64,000 nt of DNA from a virus. The notes beneath the pieces are model-generated. The model saw only the letters and a list, made by a program, of their open reading frames with translations. It was not told the DNA's origin and did not search any database. A program made the translations under genes and the position numbers. Below are positions 1 through 7,236 of this stretch, piece by piece. Where the stretch lies: positions 1-64,000 of the IMG/VR virus record IMGVR_UViG_3300043427_003501; one strand, 5' to 3'. Position 1 is the first letter of the stretch; each line of letters starts with the position of its first letter.

Positions 1-5
1 TATAA

Positions 6-530
6 ATGGCAATTGCCAATTCGTTCTATTCGCCGCAGAAGACCTTATTCGGGCCTGACTTCATCAAGTTGACGCGCCCGACAACTCCTAACCTTGCTGG
101 CGAAAATGACAGGTTGAAGCTCAAGCCCTTAGCGGCAGAGAGAACTCTTTCTGATCTCCTAAAAGTTACGGAGATCAATAGTCCCACTGTCTGCGCTGTT
201 CAGTTGGCCAAAGAGCTTGCTCATGGAATTGCCGCAAATACGAAATGCGGCGGCTGTCAATACATCAAGGTGACGCTGGATGACCAGCCAGACTACCTTT
301 CGGGCACAACACGATACATGGCAAGGGCGACTTGCAGCGCGAAAGGAGTCCCTTGTCCCGATCATGCGTTCGCAACGAGCGTTGGTATGCCTAGCATACC
401 TCCCATGTACTCCATACCGGAAATTCCAGAAACGCCTAAAACGGCGCCGGGTTTTCCGTCGGATTTTGAACGTCCTTATACAGGCGAATCCAGAGACAAG
501 CCTAGTACGGCACTAGGCGAAATCTGGTAA
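6..530 (+). CDS. Hypothetical protein with cysteine cluster
   Basis: No family recognised. The protein has 174 residues. An in-frame stop codon lies directly before the ATG, so the gene is complete in the window. The middle holds cysteines at about residues 63, 81, 84 (CGGC), 110 and 117, which could make a metal site; this is inference. The C-terminal 60 residues are rich in proline, serine and threonine and look disordered. It is followed after 79 bases by the ribonucleotide reductase gene, with an operator-like dyad in the gap. Antisense frames here are shadows. Confidence 0.6.
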   Translation: MAIANSFYSPQKTLFGPDFIKLTRPTTPNLAGENDRLKLKPLAAERTLSDLLKVTEINSPTVCAVQLAKELAHGIAANTKCGGCQYIKVTLDDQPDYLSGTTRYMARATCSAKGVPCPDHAFATSVGMPSIPPMYSIPEIPETPKTAPGFPSDFERPYTGESRDKPSTALGEIW

Positions 531-546
531 TCCTTGTATGGCGAAT

Positions 547-567
547 AAGTCACAACTGACCTACAAT
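547..567 (+). promoter_or_regulatory. AGTCA-N4-TGACY dyad with possible -10
   Basis: AAGTCA-CAAC-TGACCT at 547-562 is one of the window-wide dyads, followed directly by TACAAT at 562-567, a good -10. A -35 is weak (TGGCGA, 17 bases upstream of the -10). It lies 40 bases before the nrdJ start and is its likely control site. Confidence 0.5.
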
Positions 568-609
568 CGCCGTCCCTTTTTCAACCCCAAAACTCACTAG
601 AGGAACCTC

Positions 610-3054
610 ATGAGCTTGCCGTCGTCCAGCACCCCTGCGCGTACCTACACGCCAGGCATCGGCGATGCGGTCGCAGACCGTACCGTCAATCGGAAAATCA
701 CCCGTCAGGTGACTACCTACACCAAAAACATCGAACTTCCGCGCCGAGATGACATGGCGCTCGACAAGGAAGTTGCGGAGTGGTGTAAATCCAACAATCT
801 CGTCATCGAGTCCTATCATGTTCTACATGGCGACGAACTTGTCGTCACTGTGGAGCTCCGAGTGATCGGACACGTTGAAGTTGAAAGGTGGGCTGACGTT
901 GCCCATCGTGTCGCCTATGGGAATGCGCTTTTGCACCCTACAACCACCGAAAGGCATAGTGAGTACGAATCCATGCACCATCACCTGCGTCAGGCATCGC
1001 TGCTGATGTCGGGACGTCATTTGCAGCATGGCGATGAGACTCAACCGTTGCGGAACATGGAAGTTTTCACAAACTGCTCGACGGCAGCTTCCACTTTCCT
1101 TACCTTCTATTTGCTGCTCAATGGTTCGGGTGTCGGTCGCTCCTATGACAACGCCATGATCAAGGCAGACCTGCGAAATCTGCCGATTACCGTCTGCGTC
1201 ATCGACATGTTCCACAAGGACTGTCAGTCGGGCGAAATCAACGCTCTGGACCTTCGCAACGCCAAACATCTGTACGCTGGACGCGAGATTGAGGTCTTTG
1301 AGGTTCCTGATAGCCGTGAGGGTTGGGCTAAGGCGCTGGAGAAGATGGAGCTTGCGGCTTTTCTGGGCAACAAGCGTGACTCCGTGCTGATTCTGGACTT
1401 CTCCAAGGTTCGTCCGCGTGGTACGCCGATTGGCGGCATGCAGAACCGTCCGGCGTCTGGTCCTGGCCCGATGATGTCAGCCCTTGCAAATGTCGCCAAA
1501 CTGCGTGACGCTGGCATGGAACCCTGGCGCTCTGCGATGTACGCCGATCACTACGTTGCCGAGTGTGTGCTGGTGGGTGGTGCTCGGCGTGCTGCTCGGA
1601 TGGCCACAAAGACTTGGCGCGACAAGAACGTGCTGGACTTCGTGCAAGTCAAGCGGGGAGGGTTCTTGTGGAGCTCAAACAACTCCGTGACGGTGGACGA
1701 CGAATTTTGGGAGATGGTCAAGTGCGATCCGAACGACTTCTTCCGCAAGTATGAGACGCAGGAGTCAGTCGAGCTGGCGCGCCACGCCAAGCAAGTCTTC
1801 AATGCCCTGTGTGAGGCTGCTTACCACGACGGCACCGGAGAACCCGGCATCATCAGTGTGGACAAGCTGACCTGGAGCGACGAGGGTGCGGAAGTTCTCA
1901 TGGATGGCAACTTCGCTGGGTCGGAGCGCTATCAGCTGGAGCCGGCAACGCTGACGCTGACGCAGGCTTTGGCGCAAGCATGGGCCTCAAGTCAGTACAA
2001 GACGATCACGAATCCCTGCGGTGAGATCGTCCTGGGTGCTCTGGGCGGCTACTGCGTGATCGCGGATGTGGTTCCTTTCCATGCGGGGAGTCGTCACGGC
2101 AAGGGTTTCGATCAAGTGACGAATGGCGAGTGGGATGACGACGCGGAAAGCGCCTTCCGCACCGCGACTCGGGCACTGATTCGCACGAACTTGATGGATT
2201 CGCTGTATCGCAAGGAAGTCAAGCGCACGAACCGCATCGGTGTTGGCATCACGGGTCTGCATGAGTACGCCTTCGCTCGATTCAACTTTGGTTGGAAGGA
2301 CATTGTTGACGAGGAGAAGTCGAAGCGCTTCTGGCTCACACTGTCCCGCTTCAAGCGCGCCGTTCAGGATGAAGCGAAGAAGTACAGCGAAGTTCTCGGT
2401 GTGGCCGTGCCTCACACAAACACAACCATCAAGCCAGCAGGCACTACTTCCAAGCTGTTTGGACTGACCGAAGGGGCTCACTTGCCGTCCATGCGCGAGT
2501 ACCTGCGCTGGGTGCAGTTCCGCAACGACGATCCGTTGATCGAGAACTATCGGGAACTTGGCTATCCGATTCGCAAGCTGAAGACCTACTCAGGCACGAC
2601 GATCGTAGGCTTCCCGACCGTTCCGACGATCTGCTCACTCGGCATGGGCGACAAGCTCGTCACCGCAGCCGAAGCGACTCCTGAAGAGCAGTACCAGTAC
2701 CTTCGCCTTCTGGAGAAGTATTGGATCAGCGGCGTCGAGGAAGATGGTGTGACGCCGCTCGAGGAGCGCGGCAATCAGGTCAGCTACACCCTGAAGTACG
2801 ATCCGAAGAAGGTCTCCTTCGAGGACTTCAAGCGGACGCTGCTTGATGGCCAGTCGAGCATTCGGTGCTGCTCGGTGATGCCTCAGATCGACACGACAGC
2901 CTACGAGTACCAGCCTGAGCAGCCTGTGACCAAGCACGAGTTCGAGATGATCCTGGCTGCCATCAAGGATGCTGAAGGGGTCAAGCAGGACGTTGACTTC
3001 GCTCATGTGGACTGCAGCAGCGGAGCTTGCCCGATCGACTTCAACAAGGCGTGA
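610..3054 (+). CDS. nrdJ: Adenosylcobalamin-dependent (class II) ribonucleoside-triphosphate reductase
   Basis: Reduces ribonucleoside triphosphates to deoxyribonucleotides in the cytoplasm using coenzyme B12, so it works without oxygen-dependent radical generation. The 814-residue length fits the monomeric B12 enzyme of the Lactobacillus leichmannii type. Visible motifs are NCSTAA with C156, NPCGEI with C470 (probable thiyl-radical cysteine), C482 twelve residues later (probable partner of C156 in the reducing pair), the TNRIGVGITGLHE and TIKPAGTTSKL stretches, and the C-terminal CSSGAC pair (C802, C807) that re-reduces the active site. The ATG at 610 is preceded by AGAGGAACCTC. It is the first of several dNTP-supply genes here (ThyX-like, MazG-like, P-loop kinase-like). 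Phage class II reductases normally rely on host cobalamin uptake. Confidence 0.95.
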   Translation: MSLPSSSTPARTYTPGIGDAVADRTVNRKITRQVTTYTKNIELPRRDDMALDKEVAEWCKSNNLVIESYHVLHGDELVVTVELRVIGHVEVERWADVAHRVAYGNALLHPTTTERHSEYESMHHHLRQASLLMSGRHLQHGDETQPLRNMEVFTNCSTAASTFLTFYLLLNGSGVGRSYDNAMIKADLRNLPITVCVIDMFHKDCQSGEINALDLRNAKHLYAGREIEVFEVPDSREGWAKALEKMELAAFLGNKRDSVLILDFSKVRPRGTPIGGMQNRPASGPGPMMSALANVAKLRDAGMEPWRSAMYADHYVAECVLVGGARRAARMATKTWRDKNVLDFVQVKRGGFLWSSNNSVTVDDEFWEMVKCDPNDFFRKYETQESVELARHAKQVFNALCEAAYHDGTGEPGIISVDKLTWSDEGAEVLMDGNFAGSERYQLEPATLTLTQALAQAWASSQYKTITNPCGEIVLGALGGYCVIADVVPFHAGSRHGKGFDQVTNGEWDDDAESAFRTATRALIRTNLMDSLYRKEVKRTNRIGVGITGLHEYAFARFNFGWKDIVDEEKSKRFWLTLSRFKRAVQDEAKKYSEVLGVAVPHTNTTIKPAGTTSKLFGLTEGAHLPSMREYLRWVQFRNDDPLIENYRELGYPIRKLKTYSGTTIVGFPTVPTICSLGMGDKLVTAAEATPEEQYQYLRLLEKYWISGVEEDGVTPLEERGNQVSYTLKYDPKKVSFEDFKRTLLDGQSSIRCCSVMPQIDTTAYEYQPEQPVTKHEFEMILAAIKDAEGVKQDVDFAHVDCSSGACPIDFNKA

Positions 3055-3068
3055 CAGAGTTGGGGGAT

Positions 3069-3111
3069 AAGTCAGTGATGACTTGTCACCCCTGCTGAAT
3101 CGCTCTATGAT
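3069..3111 (+). promoter_or_regulatory. Promoter with AGTCA dyad for the tRNA operon
   Basis: The perfect dyad AAGTCA-GTGA-TGACTT (3069-3084) overlaps the start of a -35 TTGTCA (3083-3088). A 17-base spacer leads to -10 TATGAT (3106-3111). The same layout (dyad running into the -35) recurs at 33767 and 38424. It should transcribe the structured element and the two tRNAs that follow. Confidence 0.7.
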
Positions 3112-3118
3112 TCAAAAG

Positions 3119-3206
3119 ACGCGAGAGGTTTCGGTGGGTTAGCGCCGCCGAGTCGAACCTCCTAATGTTGTTGAACAACACTGCTTCATGTGAAAGCCTC
3201 TTGCGT
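3119..3206 (+). ncRNA. Structured tRNA-like RNA element, unidentified
   Basis: This 88-base stretch lies between the promoter and tRNA-Tyr. Bases 3119-3127 pair with 3198-3206 (nine pairs, one G-U), like a tRNA acceptor stem enclosing about 70 bases. Inside are a TGTTG/CAACA hairpin near 3166-3180 and a GCTT/AAGC hairpin near 3183-3197. A competing fold pairs GAGGTT (3125-3130) with AACCTC (3156-3161) around a six-pair CGGTGG/CCGCCG stem. There is no 3' CCA and no normal T loop, so it is not a standard tRNA. It may be a decayed tRNA, a processing signal or a switch. Confidence 0.35.
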
Positions 3207-3211
3207 CACTT

Positions 3212-3298
3212 GGGTTGGAAGCATCAATGGTGATGCAACGGACTGTAAATCCGTCGCTCTTAGGAGCACGCCAGGTTCGATCCCTGGACAACCCACCA
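3212..3298 (+). tRNA. tRNA-Tyr (anticodon GTA)
   Basis: A full cloverleaf can be folded. Acceptor GGGTTGG (3212-3218) pairs with ACAACCC (3288-3294) with one G-A mismatch at the base. The D stem is GCATC/GATGC. The anticodon stem ACGGA/TCCGT holds loop CTGTAAA with anticodon GTA. A long variable arm GCTC-TTAG-GAGC is as expected for bacterial tRNA-Tyr. The T arm is CCAGG-TTCGATC-CCTGG, and a CCA end is encoded. Position 8 is A instead of the usual U. Confidence 0.9.
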
Positions 3299-3301
3299 AA
3301 A

Positions 3302-3377
<76 letters not shown>

Positions 3378-3385
3378 GCATTCTC

Positions 3386-3415
3386 AAGCCCGCCTTTGCG
3401 GGCTTTCTTTTTCCC
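3386..3415 (+). terminator. Intrinsic terminator after the tRNA genes
   Basis: AAGCCCGC-CTTT-GCGGGCTT hairpin followed by TCTTTTTC, nine bases after the tRNA-Thr CCA end. Confidence 0.85.
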
Positions 3416-3431
3416 TGACCAACCCCTCGAT

Positions 3432-3465
3432 CTCAGTTCTATACTGAGTCAGTCACCGCTGAACA
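3432..3465 (+). promoter_or_regulatory. Promoter -10 with downstream AGTCA dyad
   Basis: TATACT (3440-3445) is a strong -10, framed by a short inverted repeat CTCAG...CTGAG. The -35 is poor (CTGACC or TGACCA with an 18-19 base spacer). The dyad CAGTCA-CCGC-TGAACA (3450-3465) covers the expected start of transcription, a position suited to repression. It serves the gene at 3488. Confidence 0.55.
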
Positions 3466-3487
3466 ACTTACGGAAGGAGATAGCGCG

Positions 3488-3874
3488 ATGATTCCCCACC
3501 CAGAAGCAGTCAAGGCTGCCGAGCGTTCCCATGAGCGAAAGATGGAACGCGCCGCGATGAAAGCCTTTGTTGCTGACGCACAGGCTGACGGCGTTCAATT
3601 CGTCGAAATTCATCCTCAGACAGGCCATCTGAGTGATCGCAAGCCAACTCGGCGAGGCAGCATGACGATCGCTTTTTTGCCACATCGTCGGAATCTGGTG
3701 GAAATCTCCACCGCGATCTGTCATCCGAATGATACGTTTTGCAAGCTGACAGGGCGCTATGTAGCGGCTGATGGAATGAGCGAAGGGCGAACCATCATGC
3801 TTCGCAAGCCTAGCTACATCACCATGCCCACAAAGGCATGGCTGAAGACCGTGTTCTACACCTATGGCGAGTGA
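3488..3874 (+). CDS. Hypothetical protein
   Basis: No family recognised. 128 residues; the first third is a charged helix (ERSHERKMERAAMKAF), the rest looks like a small mixed alpha/beta fold. The ATG has an excellent ribosome binding site (GGAAGGAGA eight bases upstream). It is the first gene after the tRNA terminator and its end abuts the ThyX-like gene, so the two are probably co-translated. Confidence 0.7.
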   Translation: MIPHPEAVKAAERSHERKMERAAMKAFVADAQADGVQFVEIHPQTGHLSDRKPTRRGSMTIAFLPHRRNLVEISTAICHPNDTFCKLTGRYVAADGMSEGRTIMLRKPSYITMPTKAWLKTVFYTYGE

Positions 3875-3875
3875 C

Positions 3876-4706
3876 ATGAGCATCACGGCAAGAGTCATTG
3901 AGGACTCTGTAGCTATGGGGCACGGAGTTCGCCTCACGACGATGCAGTTGCGGTATCCGCGATTCATTCACTCCGAGTTCATGACTCATCGGGTGTTTAG
4001 CCGCAACGCCAGCTCATCTCGGGCCATTCCTGTAGCCAAGATGATCGAACAGGTCCGCAACGATCCGGCAATGCCGATTCATTGGGGCAAGAACCAGCCA
4101 GGCATGCAGGCCAATGAGGAGCTGCAGGGTGACGAGCTGGCGCTGGTTCAGGAAGGTTGGCGTAGCGCGGCTCGTGCGGCAGCAAACTTTGCTTCCGACA
4201 TGGCTTCAAACAACGCTCACAAGCAGATTGCCAATCGCATTCTTGAGCCGTTTCAGTTCATCCATGTCATCGTGACGGCAACCGAATGGGAGAACTTCTT
4301 TGATCTTCGGGCACATGCGGATGCGCAGCCTGAAATTCATGAATTGGCCGTGCAAATGGCATACGCCATGTCGCGCTCACAGCCGCGTCTTCTGGATATC
4401 GATGAATGGCATTTGCCATATGTCACCTGGACAGAGCGCACTCGGCATGAAGTTGATGTGTGCCTGAAGCTGTCGGCTGCTCGGTGTGCTCGCGTCTCCT
4501 ATCTCACTCATGACGGCGCTACGCCACTGTTTGAGAAGGATATGGAGTTGTACGAGCGCCTGGTTGGCAGCAAGCCACTTCATGCGTCACCCATCGAGCA
4601 TCAAGCCACACCAATGTTGGACAAGACGATGTGGTCCGGCAACTTCAGAGGCTGGCTGCAGAACAGGCAGTTGGTCGAATCTACTTTCAATGAGGAAAAC
4701 AAGTGA
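3876..4706 (+). CDS. thyX: Flavin-dependent thymidylate synthase ThyX-like protein
   Basis: Makes dTMP from dUMP using methylene-tetrahydrofolate, FAD and NADPH. The signature is MTHRVFSRNASSSRA at about residues 36-50, which matches the ThyX motif RHRxxSxNxxSxR except that the first Arg is Thr. A second conserved stretch is FFDLRAHADAQPEIHELA, matching the FAD/dUMP-binding region. I chose the ATG at 3876 because it follows the previous stop codon with GGCGAG just upstream; an in-frame ATG at 3864 is also possible. The Arg-to-Thr change means activity should not be assumed. Family call fairly sure. Confidence 0.85.
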   Translation: MSITARVIEDSVAMGHGVRLTTMQLRYPRFIHSEFMTHRVFSRNASSSRAIPVAKMIEQVRNDPAMPIHWGKNQPGMQANEELQGDELALVQEGWRSAARAAANFASDMASNNAHKQIANRILEPFQFIHVIVTATEWENFFDLRAHADAQPEIHELAVQMAYAMSRSQPRLLDIDEWHLPYVTWTERTRHEVDVCLKLSAARCARVSYLTHDGATPLFEKDMELYERLVGSKPLHASPIEHQATPMLDKTMWSGNFRGWLQNRQLVESTFNEENK

Positions 4707-5317
4707 ATTTCAAGGAATACCAACAAAAGGCTCTTCTGACCGAGAGCAAGCCGTCGGAGCTCAACTTTGGCGAGATTGGGCTCCATGTGATGCTCCAGAT
4801 GGGCATCTATTCGAGCGAACTGATGAATCTTGCCAAGCGCACGATCTTCTACGGCAAGGAGTTTGACTCTGAGAAAGCTCGGACGCTGGCAGAGAACCTT
4901 GCGGGTTTTGCCCAACTGATCTACTCCCTTAGCGATCACTTGGCAATTAAGGGCGATCGCGTCAACTTTGAAGAGTTGCCTGCTGAAGCCGAATCTGTTC
5001 GTCCTGAGAACGTCAATCTGCGGCTGTTGCACTCGGCAATGGGTCTGTTTACGGAGTCGGGCGAGGCGTTGGAGCTTCTGCGCGATCAGCTGGAAGGCAA
5101 GCCCTTCGACAAGGTGGGCTGGGGCGAGGAAATTGGTGGCGACATCAGTTGGTATCAGGCGCTCGGACACGATGCTGCCGACACTGATGAGGATGTCGAG
5201 CGCGAGAAGAACATCCGCAAGCTCGAGCTTCGGAACAAGGGCAAGACCTTCAACGCCGAAGCCACCATCAATCGCGATGCGGAGGCGGAGCGGGCGATCC
5301 TTGAGGGCAAAGCATGA
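4703..5317 (+). CDS. MazG-like nucleotide pyrophosphohydrolase
   Basis: MazG-type enzymes hydrolyse (d)NTPs to monophosphates and are common in phages. The core is at about residues 110-160: LHSAMGLFTESGEALELL followed by WGEEIGGDISWYQAL, matching the helix-EExxE-helix-EExxD metal-binding layout of all-alpha NTP pyrophosphatases. The start is GTG at 4703, overlapping the stop of the ThyX-like gene by four bases, with GAGG upstream. The C-terminal 50 residues are highly charged. The next gene begins inside its stop codon, so 3876-5946 reads as one nucleotide-metabolism operon. Confidence 0.75.
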   Translation: MNFKEYQQKALLTESKPSELNFGEIGLHVMLQMGIYSSELMNLAKRTIFYGKEFDSEKARTLAENLAGFAQLIYSLSDHLAIKGDRVNFEELPAEAESVRPENVNLRLLHSAMGLFTESGEALELLRDQLEGKPFDKVGWGEEIGGDISWYQALGHDAADTDEDVEREKNIRKLELRNKGKTFNAEATINRDAEAERAILEGKA

Positions 5318-5946
5318 TCGGTCTGTGCGGCGCTCACAGGTCAGGCAAAACAACTCTGGCCAGGGCATTTGCGAAAAAGGCAGGAATTGCTTTCGTCGAG
5401 ACTTCGGTCAGCTCCATCTGGAAAGACTTCGGACTCGATCCTGCAGCGGAGCACGACTTCGGAACAAGACTGATGATTCAGGAGGAAATCCTGAAGCGCA
5501 TCGATGTCAAGTTCGCTGAATACTCAGGCAAGGAGTGCATCACCGACCGTACTCCTCTTGACATGGCAGCATACACGTTGGCTGATGCCATCGGCAACCG
5601 TGTACCGCCTGCAGTCCAGAGTCGTTTGCGGAAGTACGTCGAGGACTGCTTTCAGAGCGCGAATCGGCGTTTCAGCATGATGCTCCTGCTGCAGCCTGGC
5701 ATTCCACTTGTGGACGAGCCAGGAAAAGCTCCACTCAATGAGGGCTACATTGAGCATTTGAACAGCCTGATTCTCGGCCTCACGGTCGATGAGCGGCTGC
5801 GCTGCCCACACTTCTACATGCCTCGCGGCATCGTGGACCTCGATGAGCGACTCAACGCTCTGGAGTCGGCCACACAGCGGGCCAAAGGCCGAGTCTTCGC
5901 CGAAATTGGCGAAGCGGTGAAAGCAGGGCTGTTGCGCTTTCACTAA
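5314..5946 (+). CDS. P-loop ATPase / nucleoside-kinase-like protein
   Basis: The N-terminus carries a Walker A motif GAHRSGKTT (residues 5-13). ITDRTPLDMAAY near residue 75 resembles the DRxxxD region of nucleoside and thymidylate kinases and of AAA_28/NadR-like P-loop kinases. At 210 residues the size fits a deoxynucleoside(-phosphate) kinase. It overlaps the MazG-like gene by four bases, which supports a role in dNTP supply, but the substrate cannot be read from sequence. A strong hairpin follows its stop codon. Confidence 0.65.
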   Translation: MIGLCGAHRSGKTTLARAFAKKAGIAFVETSVSSIWKDFGLDPAAEHDFGTRLMIQEEILKRIDVKFAEYSGKECITDRTPLDMAAYTLADAIGNRVPPAVQSRLRKYVEDCFQSANRRFSMMLLLQPGIPLVDEPGKAPLNEGYIEHLNSLILGLTVDERLRCPHFYMPRGIVDLDERLNALESATQRAKGRVFAEIGEAVKAGLLRFH

Positions 5947-5951
5947 GGGAA

Positions 5952-5983
5952 CTGAAAGCGGGATGCACTATTCCCGCTTTCAG
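5952..5983 (+). terminator. Strong hairpin, probable terminator
   Basis: A perfect 12-pair stem CTGAAAGCGGGA/TCCCGCTTTCAG with an eight-base loop, just after the kinase-like gene. There is no long T run (CTTTCT follows), so termination efficiency is uncertain. Confidence 0.5.
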
Positions 5984-5988
5984 CTTTC

Positions 5989-5994
5989 TATACT
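5989..5994 (+). promoter_or_regulatory. Probable -10 element TATACT
   Basis: TATACT directly after the hairpin. The same hexamer acts as -10 before the dyads at 3450 and 6785. The -35 falls inside the hairpin and is weak. Confidence 0.4.
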
Positions 5995-6034
5995 TTGAAT
6001 GTCGCAGATGTTGCGATTTCAAAACCAAACGGCC

Positions 6035-6352
6035 ATGTCAACAACCAACTTCCTGAAGCGATTCTTGAGCCTGTTTAGCAAGCAGGACATTTCGAACGTC
6101 AAGCCCTCTTCGATTACATACGCCAAGAAGCCGAAGCGTCGTCGCATTCACAGCCACGCTTGGCTGAGCAAAGCGATGGCAGACATGAATGAGCCTGGCG
6201 TCTACTACGTAGAACCTCCGAAGACCATCGGCCTTGACTACGCGCAGACCCTTCTCTGTCAGCGCCTGAGAACTCGCTTCGGAAAGGGTCGGTACAGCAC
6301 GAATCGTGAGGCGACTCTCAATCGCCTTCGTGTCTACATCATCGCCAGCTGA
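6035..6352 (+). CDS. Hypothetical basic protein
   Basis: No family recognised. The N-terminal third is strongly basic (KKPKRRRIHSH). The open frame starts at ATG 5999, but that ATG lies at the expected transcription start of the TATACT element, so the ATG at 6035 (about 105 residues) is more likely. Neither start has a clear ribosome binding site. It is followed by a gene three bases downstream. Confidence 0.55.
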   Translation: MSTTNFLKRFLSLFSKQDISNVKPSSITYAKKPKRRRIHSHAWLSKAMADMNEPGVYYVEPPKTIGLDYAQTLLCQRLRTRFGKGRYSTNREATLNRLRVYIIAS

Positions 6353-6354
6353 AC

Positions 6355-6579
6355 ATGAGCGGCGTTCCTGTTCTTCAGGACGAAGTCAATCGCAAAGCGG
6401 TGGACACACTGATCTGGCTGGGGATGTCTTTGCATCACGGCAAGATCAGTGTGGATCAGTTCTCCACTGGCGTCGATGCGCTCTTCATGGCGGTGTCTGG
6501 CCTAGTGACGGACAAGGACTGGCTTCAGATGATCGGCGAAGCCCAGTACATCATTGAGAACGAGAGGAAGAAAGCATGA
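6355..6579 (+). CDS. Hypothetical protein
   Basis: No family recognised. 74 residues, acidic and predicted largely helical. Starts two bases after the previous stop and overlaps the next gene by four bases (ATGA), so it is translated as part of a chain. Confidence 0.6.
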   Translation: MSGVPVLQDEVNRKAVDTLIWLGMSLHHGKISVDQFSTGVDALFMAVSGLVTDKDWLQMIGEAQYIIENERKKA

Positions 6580-6797
6580 TGCGTTGGGCAGGCACTGTCG
6601 CCTACTTGATCGGCATGCTGCTGACCTCCCTGAACGTGTACCCGGCCAACCTGTTCTTCGGCGTCCTGGGAGCCTCCATGTGGATGGTGGTGGGGCTTCA
6701 GTGGAAGGACAAGGCATTGATCGCGGTGGAGTTCGCAAGTGCGGCAATTTACGCTTTCGGCGTTCTTCGCTGGGCCTATACTGTCAGTCACCAGTGA
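6576..6797 (+). CDS. Small membrane protein
   Basis: 73 residues with two or three hydrophobic stretches: residues about 5-20 (GTVAYLIGMLLTSLNV), 25-42 (NLFFGVLGASMWMVVGL) and 48-66. Probable inner-membrane protein of unknown role. ATGA overlap with the previous gene. The last codons lie over an AGTCA dyad. Confidence 0.6.
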   Translation: MMRWAGTVAYLIGMLLTSLNVYPANLFFGVLGASMWMVVGLQWKDKALIAVEFASAAIYAFGVLRWAYTVSHQ

Positions 6798-6800
6798 CTG
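6777..6800 (+). promoter_or_regulatory. -10 TATACT with downstream AGTCA dyad
   Basis: TATACT at 6777-6782 is followed by CAGTCA-CCAG-TGACTG (6785-6800), a nearly perfect dyad over the expected transcription start. Same layout as at 3440-3465. Lies 14 bases before the gene at 6814. Confidence 0.55.
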
Positions 6801-6813
6801 TACCGGAGGAGCC

Positions 6814-6990
6814 ATGTTGGACATTTTGTTGATCAGGGACCACGCCCAGGCAGCGGCCGATGAGGGTAAGAGCAGCGAAGCCTGCCCGTTCGCCGTGACA
6901 TCTAGGCATGGACTCTTGTGGCTCGATTACTACCACTCCCGCGTCAGGTGGCTGTCGGGAAAGTTGTCGGCTCAAGTTTCACAACCCTAG
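6814..6990 (+). CDS. Hypothetical protein
   Basis: 58 residues, no family recognised. The ATG at 6814 has a very strong ribosome binding site (GGAGGA six bases upstream). It is the first gene behind a promoter/operator, so it may be a leader gene of the RNA ligase operon. Confidence 0.55.
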   Translation: MLDILLIRDHAQAAADEGKSSEACPFAVTSRHGLLWLDYYHSRVRWLSGKLSAQVSQP

Positions 6991-7008
6991 CAAAGGAGAT
7001 GTTGCAGC

Positions 7009-7221
7009 ATGAAGCAAACACAAGTTGTCCTATCTGCACTAGAAAAGGGACCACTTACATCAATGGAGGCGTTCGTGGAGTTTGGCATCACGCGACTTGC
7101 GGCTCGTGTAGATGAGCTTCGAAAGGATGGTGTCAAGATTCACACGGAACGCATCAATACAACAAACAGGCTAGGCGGCCATTGCTGCTATGCCCGATAC
7201 CACTTGATCAGTCATGCGTGA
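7009..7221 (+). CDS. Small helix-turn-helix protein
   Basis: 70 residues of the short phage winged-helix type: LSALEKGPLTSMEAFVEFGITRLAARVDELRKDGVKI reads as helix, turn, recognition helix (ITRLAARV), helix and wing. Proteins of this pattern are common in phages and usually unassigned. It could bind DNA or adapt host polymerase. AAAGGAGA lies nine bases before the ATG. Its stop codon lies in an AGTCA dyad. Confidence 0.65.
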   Translation: MKQTQVVLSALEKGPLTSMEAFVEFGITRLAARVDELRKDGVKIHTERINTTNRLGGHCCYARYHLISHA

Positions 7222-7224
7222 CGT
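7209..7224 (+). promoter_or_regulatory. AGTCA-N4-TGACG dyad
   Basis: CAGTCA-TGCG-TGACGT, overlapping the stop codon of the preceding gene and 12 bases before the RNA ligase start. A promoter TTGATC-17-TAGGAG can be drawn but is weak. Confidence 0.45.
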
Positions 7225-7236
7225 AGTAGGAGAACC

